Shown here one piece after another: positions 1 to 8,271 of a DNA stretch of 64,000 nucleotides. Both the position numbers and the translations under genes were made by a program. The notes beneath the pieces are model-generated. The model ran no database searches. It was not told where the DNA came from and worked only from the letters and a program-made list of their open reading frames with translations. The stretch comes from Terrimonas rubra (GTDB lineage Bacteria; Bacteroidota; Bacteroidia; Chitinophagales; Chitinophagaceae), in contig NZ_JBHUOZ010000003.1 of NCBI RefSeq assembly GCF_042686025.1, positions 1,550,001 to 1,614,000 of the forward strand. Reading direction: 5' to 3'. How positions within the stretch are numbered: position 1 is the first letter of the stretch; each line of letters begins with the position of its first letter.

Positions 1-144
1 TACCGTAAAACATATAACAGAGACTCACCGTCAAAATACCTGTTTAGTAAAAACTGGAAAGTGATGCTTACAAAAAACTATATTGACAGGTGGCGGAATT
101 ATATCCCATTGTATTATAAAGGCGATATTGTTACATCGTTTTAA
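1..144 (+). CDS. C-terminal end of an unknown protein (partial)
   Basis: Frame 1 is open from the first base to a TAA at 142-144 and gives 47 residues ending in GDIVTSF. The start lies outside the window. The fragment is rich in aromatic and basic residues (YNRD, NYIDRWRNYIPLYY). I do not recognise a family. It could also be a chance open frame, although the downstream hairpins at 177-249 are consistent with a gene ending here. Confidence 0.45.
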   Translation, partial: YRKTYNRDSPSKYLFSKNWKVMLTKNYIDRWRNYIPLYYKGDIVTSF

Positions 145-176
145 TGAACCACTGATTCATTTTTAATAGTGTTATA

Positions 177-249
177 TGAGCCGATTAAAAATTTATTCGG
201 CTCAAAAAATGGCAAAAAATGAGCCGATTAGGTTGGCTAATCGGCTCAT
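177..249. repeat. Two adjacent hairpins sharing the word GAGCCGAT
   Basis: The second hairpin is perfect: atgagccgattag (219-231), a five-base loop gttgg, then ctaatcggctcat (237-249). The first is shorter: gagccgat (179-186) pairs with attcggctc (195-203) across a T-rich loop. The unit GAGCCGATTA is therefore used twice in tandem. They may terminate transcription of the gene ending at 144, or be a small repeat element. Apart from these hairpins I see no gene in 145-446; a 77-codon frame there has no recognisable features. Confidence 0.6.
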
Positions 250-446
250 GGAATTCACTGATGTATATGTAATAGTCTGTTCATTGCTGATAGTTGTACT
301 TCTGCTGAAAGGCTGGCGGATGGAAGCGGTAGCTGGCTTTGAGGGCTGTGTGAGGGCAGCCACTACAAGCGTACAGCCGCATATGGGCCGATACCTATAC
401 CACAGGTGAAAGCCCCTGTATAAAATTTGAACAACCAAAAGGCCCT

Positions 447-1274
447 TTATCCCAGTGATACGTCCAGTATCATCATAATAAGGAAGCCGCCGATAAACCC
501 TAAAACGGAACGGTCGGTATATTTATCCCGCTGGGTTTCGGGGATCACTTCTTCCACCACCACAAATATCATAGCACCCGCGGCAAAAGCCAGCGCAAAG
601 GGCAGGATAGGCTGCATATAAATAACGGCTATAGCACCTACCACACCGGCAACAGGCTCTACAATAGCCGATAACTGGCCGTACCAGAAACTCCGTTTAC
701 GGCTTACCCCGTGCCTGCGCAAAGGCATAGCTACCGCAATACCCTCGGGGAAGTTTTGAATGCCGATACCGATAGCGAGGGCAATGGCCGCGCTTACCGA
801 TGCACCGTCCATACCGGTGGCAGCAGCACCAAACAATACCCCCACGGCAAGTCCTTCCGGTATATTGTGTAAGGTAATGGCCAGTATTAATAAAGTGGTT
901 TTATGCAGTTTGGTTTTTACGCCCTCGGTTTCACTGATACCAAAGTTGAGGTGCAGGTGTGGTGTAACACGGTCCAGGAAATAAATGAACAGGGCGCCTA
1001 ATAAAAAGCCTACGGCTGCCGGCACCCAGCTATAACCGGGATACATTTTTTCGGACATTTCGATGGCCGGGTTCAATAATGACCAGAAACTGGCCGCCAC
1101 CATCACACCACCGGTAAAACCCAGCATGGGATCGAGTACACCACGGCTTAATGTTTTAAAGAAAAAAACCAGCGATGCGCCAGCAGCCGTTACCAGCCAG
1201 GTAAAAGTGGTGGCAATGAGTGCCGCATATACAGGGCCTATTTCAATAAAGAACTGCTCAATACTTTGCATCAT
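447..1274 (-). CDS. ZIP-family divalent metal transporter
   Basis: This 275-residue integral membrane protein belongs to the ZIP (ZRT/IRT-like, ZupT-type) family, which imports zinc, manganese or iron into the cytoplasm. Two signature motifs are visible: HNIPEG near residue 137 and QNFPEG near 172, the histidine, asparagine and glutamate residues that line the metal site between transmembrane helices 4 and 5. Eight hydrophobic segments can be drawn and the C-terminus is very short, as usual for the family. The first of two consecutive ATG codons is used here. It lies five bases downstream of a DtxR/MntR-type regulator on the same strand, so the two probably form one metal-responsive operon. 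The exact metal cannot be read from the sequence; manganese or iron is suggested by the regulator. Confidence 0.9.
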   Translation of the reverse strand: MMQSIEQFFIEIGPVYAALIATTFTWLVTAAGASLVFFFKTLSRGVLDPMLGFTGGVMVAASFWSLLNPAIEMSEKMYPGYSWVPAAVGFLLGALFIYFLDRVTPHLHLNFGISETEGVKTKLHKTTLLILAITLHNIPEGLAVGVLFGAAATGMDGASVSAAIALAIGIGIQNFPEGIAVAMPLRRHGVSRKRSFWYGQLSAIVEPVAGVVGAIAVIYMQPILPFALAFAAGAMIFVVVEEVIPETQRDKYTDRSVLGFIGGFLIMMILDVSLG

Positions 1275-1279
1275 GGTGG

Positions 1280-1939
1280 TTATATTTTCACGTAAATATT
1301 CTCTGCCAGCTGGCGGCTGATATGGATAAGGGGCTGCTTGCCTATTTTTAATTCGAGGGAGCCGTCAAAATCAAATTTCTTTTTTACTTCCAGGCGTGTA
1401 CCCAGGGCAATGGCTTTATGGTCCAGCAGTTCCAGCATATCGGCCGACTGGTCTTTTACATGACACACAACGGCCGCTTTATTCAAAGCCAGTTCATTTA
1501 AAGCGATCTGCCGGCTGATCTCAATTTTACCGGAAGCATCGGGAATAGGATCGCCATGCGGATCAAAACGGGGAAAATCCAGGAACTCATCCAGGCGGTT
1601 GATCAGTTTTTCATTGCTTACATGCTCCAGTTCCTCGGCCACTTCATGTACCTCATCCCAGCTGAACTGTAGTTTTTCTGACAAAAAATACTCCCACAAC
1701 CGGTGCCGGCGAATGATCATTAAAGCGGTCTTGCGACCCTCGGGTGTAAGCTTAAACCCTTTATATGCTTCGTAATGAATGATCTTTTTGGCCTTCAGCT
1801 TCTTCATCATATCGGTAATAGAAGCCGGCTTGGTATTTAATTCCGCCGCCAGTTGATTGGTACTTACCGGCTGATCGCCATGTTGCAGGTGATAAATGGC
1901 CTTGATATGGTTCTCTTCGCTGATTGAAAAATTTGGCAT
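1280..1939 (-). CDS. DtxR/MntR-family metal-dependent transcriptional regulator
   Basis: The 219-residue protein has the DtxR-family layout: an N-terminal winged helix (SEENHIKAIYHLQ, then the recognition region STNQLAAELNTKPASITDMMKKL), a dimerisation and metal-binding region (HRLWEYFL, EVHEVAEELEHVSNEKL, with DFPRFDPHGDPIP), and a C-terminal SH3-like FeoA domain (about residues 150-219). Proteins of this family bind manganese or iron and then repress metal uptake genes. It is transcribed just ahead of the ZIP transporter gene with a five-base gap. A palindrome at 1954-1969, just upstream of its start, is a likely self-operator. I leave the symbol blank because MntR and IdeR-like function cannot be separated by eye. 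Confidence 0.9.
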   Translation of the reverse strand: MPNFSISEENHIKAIYHLQHGDQPVSTNQLAAELNTKPASITDMMKKLKAKKIIHYEAYKGFKLTPEGRKTALMIIRRHRLWEYFLSEKLQFSWDEVHEVAEELEHVSNEKLINRLDEFLDFPRFDPHGDPIPDASGKIEISRQIALNELALNKAAVVCHVKDQSADMLELLDHKAIALGTRLEVKKKFDFDGSLELKIGKQPLIHISRQLAENIYVKI

Positions 1940-1953
1940 CCCGGAATAATATT

Positions 1954-1969
1954 TTTAGACAAATCTAAA
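1954..1969 (-). promoter_or_regulatory. Candidate DtxR/MntR operator
   Basis: A perfect inverted repeat TTTAGA-CAAA-TCTAAA lies 14 bases upstream of the start codon of the DtxR-family regulator. DtxR-family boxes are typically AT-rich dyads with TTAG/CTAA half-sites, which this matches. Position and shape suggest autoregulation of the regulator-transporter operon; it could also affect the divergent lipoprotein gene at 2046. Confidence 0.55.
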
Positions 1970-2045
1970 TAAAGAATTGCAGGTTGCAAAATGCAGTTGC
2001 AATGCCGCTAAAAAATGTTTACTTTGTCGGCATAAATAATTATCT

Positions 2046-3026
2046 ATGAATTGTAAGCCGTTGGTATTTTTTCTGCTGGTATATACTTGCTGCCTGTTTA
2101 CCTCCTGTAAGGAAGAAACAAAAACAGTAGACCTGAGTAAAGCAGAAACGGCTACGGTAGAGGAATTCCTGGCAGCTTTTCCCGAAACGGCAACTCCCTT
2201 TCGTTATGCCGATTCGGTATTAACACAAAAGCAATACGATTCGCTACGCATTACCAATAAAATAGTTACCCAGTTTGTACCGGACAGTATTTTCGCCGGT
2301 ACTTTTGGTAAAGGGGCAAAGCCCAGGTTTTATCCCTACGCAAAAATGTATAACGAGGATAAAGCACAGTATTTAATTGCCAATGCCATTGACCCTAAAA
2401 AGAAAGCCAGCTTCCTGCTGATATTTGATAAAAAGAATAAATTCCTTGCCGGCATGCCCCTGCTGGTTTTAGATGCACAGTCCAATACCGAACAGCAGGT
2501 AAGTTTTGACCGCAATGCCAAATCCATATTCAAAGGCATTACGCGGAAGAATGCAGATGAATCGGTGAGCCAGGGCCAGACCGCTTATGCCTTTGATGAA
2601 GCGACCGCCAGTTTTGCGCTGGTAATGACCCAACCCCTGGATAATAAAGCCCCTGATTTAATTAACCCCATTGATACCTTTAGCCGCAAACAAAAGTATA
2701 CCGCGGATTATGGTACCGGTAAAAACAACCTGGTATCCATTCGCGATGGCAGGCGTGAGAATAAACTTACTTTCTTCATCCATATTGACAAAGACAATGG
2801 CGAATGCACAGGCGAATTAAAAGGCGAGGCCACTTTAAAATCGGCTAACCTGGCCGAGTACCGGGTAGGGGGCGATCCCTGTGTGCTGGAATTTAAATTC
2901 TCGGGTAATTCGGTAACCCTTACCGAAGTGGAAGGTTGCGGCTCCAAACGTGACCTGCGTTGTTCCTTTAACGGGGTATATGCCCGTAAAAAAGCGCCGG
3001 CTGTTAAAAAAAGCAGTAAAAAATAA
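2046..3026 (+). CDS. Predicted lipoprotein of unknown function
   Basis: This 326-residue protein starts with a hydrophobic signal peptide ending in LFTSC, with Cys21 as the likely lipid-attached residue, followed by charged KEETKT. No enzymatic motif is recognisable. Residues 30-230 contain a region that reads like a beta-rich substrate or peptide-binding fold (FRYADSVL, FDKKNKFLAGMPLLVLD). The last 90 residues (NKLTFFIHIDKDNGECTGELKGEA, with DPCVLEFKF and the cysteines of EGCGSKRDLRCSFNG) look like a small beta-barrel domain, possibly disulfide-bonded. The basic C-terminal tail ends in KKSSKK. It is divergent from the metal regulator and convergent with the next gene, so probably a single-gene unit. 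Confidence 0.8.
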   Translation: MNCKPLVFFLLVYTCCLFTSCKEETKTVDLSKAETATVEEFLAAFPETATPFRYADSVLTQKQYDSLRITNKIVTQFVPDSIFAGTFGKGAKPRFYPYAKMYNEDKAQYLIANAIDPKKKASFLLIFDKKNKFLAGMPLLVLDAQSNTEQQVSFDRNAKSIFKGITRKNADESVSQGQTAYAFDEATASFALVMTQPLDNKAPDLINPIDTFSRKQKYTADYGTGKNNLVSIRDGRRENKLTFFIHIDKDNGECTGELKGEATLKSANLAEYRVGGDPCVLEFKFSGNSVTLTEVEGCGSKRDLRCSFNGVYARKKAPAVKKSSKK

Positions 3027-3033
3027 ACAGCAA

Positions 3034-3537
3034 TTACTTTATATAAGTCAGCATATCCGCCACGGTCATCGTGCCTTCGTGGCGTTTAATTAACTTATGT
3101 TTTTTATCGTAAATAGCGATCATGGGTAAACTGCTGATATCAAAATAAGAGATCAGCATATACTGCCTGTCCCTGCCAACCGTAATATTTTTATATTTCT
3201 CCAGCTGGTAATGTTTATAGAACTCCTTCATTTTCTCAAACGGCTGTGAAGTAGCCATCACAATATGTACGTCCTTCAGCTTATCTATATTTCGGATGAT
3301 ATCTTCAGTTTCATGTTTACAATGATCACAATCGGGACTGAACAAGATTAAAAAAACAGGCTTGTTCTTTTTAAACTTATCCTTGGTAAAAGTGGTGACA
3401 CTATCCACCAGTAATATATTCAGCGGCGGATTATCGGGAAACTGCTGATAAGGCGATTGTTTGGCGTTACCATTTTGCGCAACTACATTACTAACTGTTA
3501 TAACCAATAAACCTAATAAAATACTTAATTGCTTCAT
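3034..3537 (-). CDS. Thioredoxin-fold secreted protein
   Basis: I use the ATG at 3537, giving 167 residues, because a clear signal peptide (MKQLSILLGLLVITVSNVVAQ) begins there; upstream in-frame residues are not signal-like. The mature protein has a thioredoxin-like fold: KKNKPVFLILFSPDCDHCKHE carries a CDHC redox pair at the start of helix 1, and the conserved cis-proline region appears as ISSLPMIAIYD. It resembles TlpA/AhpC-TSA type periplasmic reductases. The partner is unknown. It is convergent with the lipoprotein gene, seven bases apart. Confidence 0.8.
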   Translation of the reverse strand: MKQLSILLGLLVITVSNVVAQNGNAKQSPYQQFPDNPPLNILLVDSVTTFTKDKFKKNKPVFLILFSPDCDHCKHETEDIIRNIDKLKDVHIVMATSQPFEKMKEFYKHYQLEKYKNITVGRDRQYMLISYFDISSLPMIAIYDKKHKLIKRHEGTMTVADMLTYIK

Positions 3538-3687
3538 ACAAACAAAGTAACGAAATAATGCTTTAAATAGTTGCATGTATACAACAGGTAAACCAGGCAT
3601 ACAAAAGCATTGATCAATGTTTTTTAAATAACAGGGGCTCCGGGCTTAGGTACTGCTATCAGCTGTGGTCCACCGCCCGGCTGCAAT

Positions 3688-3709
3688 CCGGCGGCTTTAA
3701 GGCCGCCGG
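3688..3709. repeat. GC-rich hairpin upstream of blaI
   Basis: A perfect eight-base stem, CCGGCGGC and GCCGCCGG, is separated by the loop TTTAAG. It stands about 140 bases before the BlaI gene and about 150 bases upstream of the start of the divergent thioredoxin-like gene. There is no T-run on either side, so it is not an obvious terminator. Role unknown. Confidence 0.5.
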
Positions 3710-3812
3710 TATTTACGCCTAAGCGGTGCAGCCTTTCAGCCATATAACCATTAACAGGTACCTGTTTTTAAAACGTTAATATTTTCAAAAACAAATAATT
3801 TATTTTGCTATT

Positions 3813-3847
3813 TACGAATTTTTCGTAAACTTTACGAAAAATTCGTA
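3813..3847 (+). promoter_or_regulatory. BlaI-type double operator
   Basis: Bases 3813-3829 and 3831-3847 are exact reverse complements around a single C, a 35-bp palindrome. Each half is itself a dyad, TACGAA-TTT-TTCGTA and TACGAA-AAA-TTCGTA. BlaI/MecI repressors bind TACA/TGTA-type dyads as dimers and often occupy two adjacent sites, so this is most simply two tandem operators for the BlaI-family product encoded three bases downstream. Confidence 0.8.
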
Positions 3848-3850
3848 GTC

Positions 3851-4213
3851 ATGGTTCGTTTAACCTTACAGGAAGAGGAAGTAATGCTCGCCATCTGGAA
3901 AACAGGCGAGGGACTTATTAAGTTGTTTATGGAAAACATGCCCGATCCGCCACCTTATACCACGGTAGCATCCACCGTTAAAAACCTGGAGAAAAAAGGT
4001 TATCTCACCAGCAGGCCATTGGGTAATGCTTATATGTATAAACCCGCTATGAAGGAAGCCGAGTACAAAAAGAAATTCATGGGGCATGTAGTACAGGACT
4101 ATTTTGATAATTCCTATAAAGAGCTGGTTAACTTTTTTGTGGAACAGAAAAAATTATCCGCAAAGGAGCTGAAGGAGATCATCAATATGATCGAAAAAGG
4201 TGATGAAAAGTAA
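3851..4213 (+). CDS. BlaI/MecI/CopY-family transcriptional repressor
   Basis: This 120-residue winged-helix protein has the family pattern LTLQEEEVMLAIWKTGEG at the N-terminus, the DNA-recognition region PPYTTVASTVKNLEKKGYL (residues 36-54), and a C-terminal dimerisation helix (residues 78-120) with YFDNSYKELVNFFVEQKKLSAKELKEI. BlaI-type repressors are cut or released when a partner M56 membrane protease senses a signal. The partner gene follows 43 bases downstream, as expected for a blaI-blaR1 pair. The 35-bp palindrome immediately before the ATG is the likely operator. In Bacteroidota these pairs usually sit away from beta-lactamases, and no beta-lactamase gene is visible here, so the regulated function is unknown. 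Confidence 0.92.
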   Translation: MVRLTLQEEEVMLAIWKTGEGLIKLFMENMPDPPPYTTVASTVKNLEKKGYLTSRPLGNAYMYKPAMKEAEYKKKFMGHVVQDYFDNSYKELVNFFVEQKKLSAKELKEIINMIEKGDEK

Positions 4214-4256
4214 TTGTCCGTTGTACCAACTACACTCATTCATTTAATTAATAACT

Positions 4257-6605
4257 ATGCCCCTGGTTTTTCAATACCTGCTTAAATTAAGTATCAGTTT
4301 AACCATACTGTACCTGTTTTATTATTTTGTACTGAGGCGTTTAACCTTTTATACCTATAACCGCTGGTACCTGCTGGGGTATTCCATACTCAGCTTCTTT
4401 ATTGCAGCCATTGATATTACACCATTTGTAACCAACAATACACCGGCAACCTTTACCTGGCTGCAGCATTTTCCAACGCTACAGCAATTATCGGCCACAC
4501 CGCTGCCGCCGGGCCATACCAGTGAAGCCCTCGCTGCACAGGCATCCTGGGGCGTATGGGATTACGCAGTTCTCGTGTTTATTGCCGGCATACTGGTGCT
4601 GACAGGCCGTTTAACCATACAGGTATTATCTTTTCGTAAAATAAAACGCAAGGCCAGCTTTATTCCTTCGGGCGATATACATGTTTACCAGGTTAACGCA
4701 CCCATTATTCCTTTTTCCTTTGGTAAAAATATTTATATCAACAGCAGCCTGCATGCGCCACAGGAACTGGAAAAGATCATCCAGCACGAATTTGTGCATG
4801 TAAAACAAAAACATACCATTGATATTATCTGCAGCGAGATCATTTGTTTTCTCAACTGGTATAATCCCTTTGCCTGGCTTATACGCAAGGCTGTGCGGCA
4901 AAACCTGGAATATATTGCCGATGATACCGTATTGGGCAACGGTATAAACAAAAAAGAATATCAATACCTGTTATTAAAAGTAATAGGCAATCAAAAATTT
5001 AGTATAGCAACCCCTTTTAATTTTTCATCACTTAAAAAACGTATAGCCATGATGAACAAACTCAAGACATCAAAAATTCATGTATTAAAATTTCTCTTTT
5101 TGCTGCCCCTGATGGCAAGTGTACTGCTGGCCTTCCGCAGTAAAATGTCCGAACCCGGAAACAGTACTTTTATGTACGGTGGTATGGTCATTGACGGTGA
5201 ATCAGGAAAACCGATGGCAAATGTAAAAGTACAGGAGCTGAACAGCGGAACAGCCGCCGTTACCGACCAAAACGGTTTCTTTAGTTTTAAAGCTACTGAC
5301 AAGGTAATTGATCACAAACTGAGCCTGGACGGCAATACCAGCTCTGTGCACTTTTCTTACAGCCGCAGTGCCGATGATGGTAAAAGTTTCCTGGTATTGG
5401 TAAAAGCAGCACACAACGGTCCTGCATATAAAGTATTATCATCCTCTATTGCCATGGAGTGGGATGGTAGCCTGGAACAAGCCATTTCCAGGAGTAAAAG
5501 TTACGCAGACCAGTCCGACATAAAGGAAAAAGCTGATCCCCTGACCCATGGTGATATAAAAATAGAATCCAAAGGAGGCATGATGGGCTGGTCGGGCAAT
5601 AAACCCAACGATGACATGTATGTAACTGCCGATACTATCAGCATCAGCATGGATAAACCAAAAGGCCTGGTGATTTATAATGATAAAATGTATACCGCCA
5701 GGGAATACAAAGAGCAGCTGGCAGATAAAGTACATGTAAAACAGGTTTACGTATTTTCTAAAGAAAACAGTAAAAGAATATGGGGCAACAGGGCCGGGGA
5801 GGGTGTGATCATGATCAACGATAATCCTTCTTTTAAACAATATGCCACCGCTTTAACCGATACCGTACCAGGCTCAAAAAAACTGGAAAAGAAAAAAGCT
5901 ACGAACCAATATCATGATACCCTTACCTGGATTCAGAATGGAAGAGAAGCACATGACAGTTTTATTAAACGCCACCCTGAGGTACGTAATATCAACTGGT
6001 TGCACAGCAGCAATAAAGCCAAACATACAGAAAACGGTAAAGAGATCAGTAATATAAATGAGCATGCCAATGAACTTAGGCTGACTTTGCAAAATGGTAC
6101 TACCGAAAAGTATAACCTGGACAGCGAAAGCGACCTGAAACGTTTTAAAGATAAATATGGCGAATTGCCGGTACAGGCGCCACCGCCACCAGTACCGCCT
6201 ACACCAGCCACACCGGGTAAAGTAACACTTATTGCTCCGGCTACTCCGCCAGCACCACCGGCAACACCTAAAAAGCTTAACCTGTCGGCTCCAACGCCAC
6301 CGCCGGCCCCTCCAACCCCGGTTACACAAAATATAAGTTTAAGCCCCGTTAAAACGGAGGCAGTGACTTTAACCGATATAAAAACAAACCTGGAAGAGGT
6401 AAAAATTGTAAACGTAAAACCAATAGTGAAGGAGGGAACCATAGTGGATATAAAGCCCGCCCTGCAGGAAGTTAAAATTATGCCTCAGAAAACAGTAGTG
6501 GAAGAGGTAAAAGTGCTAGACATAAAACCTGTTAATAAGGTTGAAACCAGGGAAAAACTAACACTCCAGGAGGTAAAGGTCGAGAAGATAAAATCGAAAG
6601 AATAA
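4257..6605 (+). CDS. M56-family (BlaR1-like) membrane metalloprotease with plug-like and proline-rich C-terminal regions
   Basis: The 782-residue protein begins with several transmembrane helices (residues 10-55 and 95-125) and has the zinc protease motif HEFVH near residue 178, followed by the downstream glutamate region NLEYIADD, typical of M56 peptidases. A last membrane helix lies near residues 275-295. The periplasmic part then contains a carboxypeptidase-regulatory-like domain (YGGMVIDGESGKPMANVKV, about 310-380), a TonB-receptor plug-like segment ending in RAGEGVIMIND (about 470-525), a proline-rich stretch (about 640-700), and a lysine-rich tail with about five degenerate EVK...DIKP repeats (710-782). 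The protease presumably inactivates the BlaI repressor encoded upstream. M56 proteins with plug-like parts are known in Bacteroidota; the long proline-rich and repeat tail is notable. Confidence 0.88.
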   Translation: MPLVFQYLLKLSISLTILYLFYYFVLRRLTFYTYNRWYLLGYSILSFFIAAIDITPFVTNNTPATFTWLQHFPTLQQLSATPLPPGHTSEALAAQASWGVWDYAVLVFIAGILVLTGRLTIQVLSFRKIKRKASFIPSGDIHVYQVNAPIIPFSFGKNIYINSSLHAPQELEKIIQHEFVHVKQKHTIDIICSEIICFLNWYNPFAWLIRKAVRQNLEYIADDTVLGNGINKKEYQYLLLKVIGNQKFSIATPFNFSSLKKRIAMMNKLKTSKIHVLKFLFLLPLMASVLLAFRSKMSEPGNSTFMYGGMVIDGESGKPMANVKVQELNSGTAAVTDQNGFFSFKATDKVIDHKLSLDGNTSSVHFSYSRSADDGKSFLVLVKAAHNGPAYKVLSSSIAMEWDGSLEQAISRSKSYADQSDIKEKADPLTHGDIKIESKGGMMGWSGNKPNDDMYVTADTISISMDKPKGLVIYNDKMYTAREYKEQLADKVHVKQVYVFSKENSKRIWGNRAGEGVIMINDNPSFKQYATALTDTVPGSKKLEKKKATNQYHDTLTWIQNGREAHDSFIKRHPEVRNINWLHSSNKAKHTENGKEISNINEHANELRLTLQNGTTEKYNLDSESDLKRFKDKYGELPVQAPPPPVPPTPATPGKVTLIAPATPPAPPATPKKLNLSAPTPPPAPPTPVTQNISLSPVKTEAVTLTDIKTNLEEVKIVNVKPIVKEGTIVDIKPALQEVKIMPQKTVVEEVKVLDIKPVNKVETREKLTLQEVKVEKIKSKE

Positions 6606-6643
6606 GGGGTTACCGGATCTTAATAAGTTATAACTTTAATAAG

Positions 6644-6679
6644 CAGGAGCTTCTCTGTAACCAACCAGGGGAGCTCCTG
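6644..6679 (+). terminator. Hairpin after the M56 gene
   Basis: CAGGAGCT (6644-6651) can pair with AGCTCCTG (6672-6679), and the bases inside extend the stem with mismatches. No clear T-run follows, so its role as a terminator is uncertain. Confidence 0.35.
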
Positions 6680-6711
6680 TTGATTATAAACCTTGCTCAA
6701 TTTATAAACCT

Positions 6712-8139
6712 ATGCTACAATCAAACCAAACTCACTGTACTCCCACCCATATCATAAAAGCGGGTTTTATCTTTTTACTTATCTTCTCGATCACACCGGT
6801 TTTTGCCCAGCAAAAATTAGTGCTGCTTACCAGCGACAAAAAAGTTGAAAGCCTTTGGCTAAACGTGTGGACAAGTGAAACCCAGGTGGAAACACAGTTG
6901 TATCGTTTAGGGACAGCCCATAAAACACTGAAAACAGAAATAACAGCAACAGAACCCGTACGTATTTCGGTTCATGCGCCCATACAAATAACAAATGGAA
7001 AGTTTATGACAGGATGGAGCTTTGTTTACCGCTTCATCCCCGGTGATACGGTGCAGATAAGTATGGGCGAGGCAAACATGCCTTTGTTTGTGGTAAAAAA
7101 CAAGGCCCGCAGTTTACATGAAGATAATATGGAGTATTTTAAAATATTATCGGAGAAACAAAGGGGGTGGTCGGTTGATTTTGCCTCGGTGACCTCACAC
7201 AGGGAAGGACTGGCAGCTTATTACCGTGTAATGGATAGCCTGCATCAAAAACAGCTTGTTTCGGACAGCTTTTTTACCGCAACTCTTAATGACAGGCCGT
7301 TTAAGGAGTCAGCATTGACCATCAATTTTTATCGTTCACAAAGGAAAACAGTGCCGGCCGATAGTCTTACGATCCCTTTATTTGAAGACTCCTTATTAGT
7401 TTATAACGGGTACCTGCCGTATATGACCACCTATATAAAAGGGGTGGCATTACCGGAAGAAAAAAAAGGGCCAGGCCGAACGATGCCATCCGATCTTCCG
7501 TTTTTTAATTACTGCCTGGTACAGGGAAAAGGAATAACACGCGATAAATTACTGTTTGCCACTTTACTAAGAATATATGAGTATGAAAAAAAATCCTTTG
7601 ATACTTGCCTGGCAAAATACAGCACAGTATGTATGGATAAAACTAAACTGGATTTTTTAGCTGCATTAAAATCCAATGCCGCCAGGGATAAAGAATTTTT
7701 AATGTCAACCAAAACACTGAAGGATAAACTGGTCAGTGAAAAAACAGGGGAGTCCTTAAGTTTTAAAAACCTGCTGGATAAACATAAAGGTAAAGTAGTG
7801 TATATTGACTTTTGGGCAAGCTGGTGCAGCCCCTGTATAGCCGAAATGAAGTTTTGTGAGCAGCTTGGTAAAGACATGGAAGGCCAGCCTTTTGTCATTA
7901 TTTCCGTTTCGCTGGATAAGGCTTTTTCGGCCTGGAAAGCGGCTTCAGCTAAATATATCCACGACAATAACAACAGTTATATCCTGGCCAACCCCGAAAC
8001 AGCGGCCCTTATTAAACAATACAATTTATCCAGTATTCCCCGCTATCTCTTGATAAATAAAGAGGGGAAGGTAGTGGATAAGGATGCCAAAAGGCCCAGT
8101 GACAGGCAATTAGCAGAAGATATCAGGAAACTGTTGTAG
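6712..8139 (+). CDS. Thioredoxin-like (TlpA/ResA-type) envelope protein
   Basis: This 475-residue protein starts with a signal-like region (IIKAGFIFLLIFSITPVFAQQ). Residues 30-330 are a long extracytoplasmic domain without recognisable motifs, of the kind found in Bacteroidota proteins with a C-terminal TlpA domain. The last 140 residues form a thioredoxin fold: VVYIDFWASWCSPCIAEMKF carries the WCSPC redox motif near residue 372, SLDKAFSAWKAA follows, and SSIPRYLLINKEGKVV contains the cis-proline. It probably reduces or isomerises disulfides in the periplasm. It lies about 100 bases after the M56 protease gene and may be in the same unit. Confidence 0.85.
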   Translation: MLQSNQTHCTPTHIIKAGFIFLLIFSITPVFAQQKLVLLTSDKKVESLWLNVWTSETQVETQLYRLGTAHKTLKTEITATEPVRISVHAPIQITNGKFMTGWSFVYRFIPGDTVQISMGEANMPLFVVKNKARSLHEDNMEYFKILSEKQRGWSVDFASVTSHREGLAAYYRVMDSLHQKQLVSDSFFTATLNDRPFKESALTINFYRSQRKTVPADSLTIPLFEDSLLVYNGYLPYMTTYIKGVALPEEKKGPGRTMPSDLPFFNYCLVQGKGITRDKLLFATLLRIYEYEKKSFDTCLAKYSTVCMDKTKLDFLAALKSNAARDKEFLMSTKTLKDKLVSEKTGESLSFKNLLDKHKGKVVYIDFWASWCSPCIAEMKFCEQLGKDMEGQPFVIISVSLDKAFSAWKAASAKYIHDNNNSYILANPETAALIKQYNLSSIPRYLLINKEGKVVDKDAKRPSDRQLAEDIRKLL

Positions 8140-8241
8140 GAATCAACGCTGTTAATTAAAGGTAAAAGCAGGTAGCAGGGCTGTCAATAAAAAATCTAAA
8201 AAAACACAATTGGCTTTCTGCGGGGTAAAAAATGGTTTCCC

Positions 8242-8249
8242 TATCTTTG
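8242..8249 (+). promoter_or_regulatory. -7 promoter element for efp
   Basis: TATCTTTG matches the Bacteroidota -7 consensus TAnnTTTG and lies 22 bases ahead of the efp start codon. I do not see a convincing -33 TTG at the usual spacing. Confidence 0.55.
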
Positions 8250-8271
8250 CCGCCTTAAAAAAAGAGTTTTT

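Noticed and set aside
176..409. Open frame of 77 codons on the plus strand near the window start
   Set aside because: It begins inside the tandem hairpins, has no recognisable motif, and overlaps an equally open frame on the other strand.
5439..6442. Open frames antisense to the M56 gene
   Set aside because: Their tryptophan- and glycine-rich stretches are mirror images of the proline-rich coding region; no start or family support.
3851..6605. BlaI-M56 pair as an active beta-lactam resistance system
   Set aside because: No beta-lactamase or penicillin-binding protein gene is adjacent; such pairs in Bacteroidota commonly regulate other functions.
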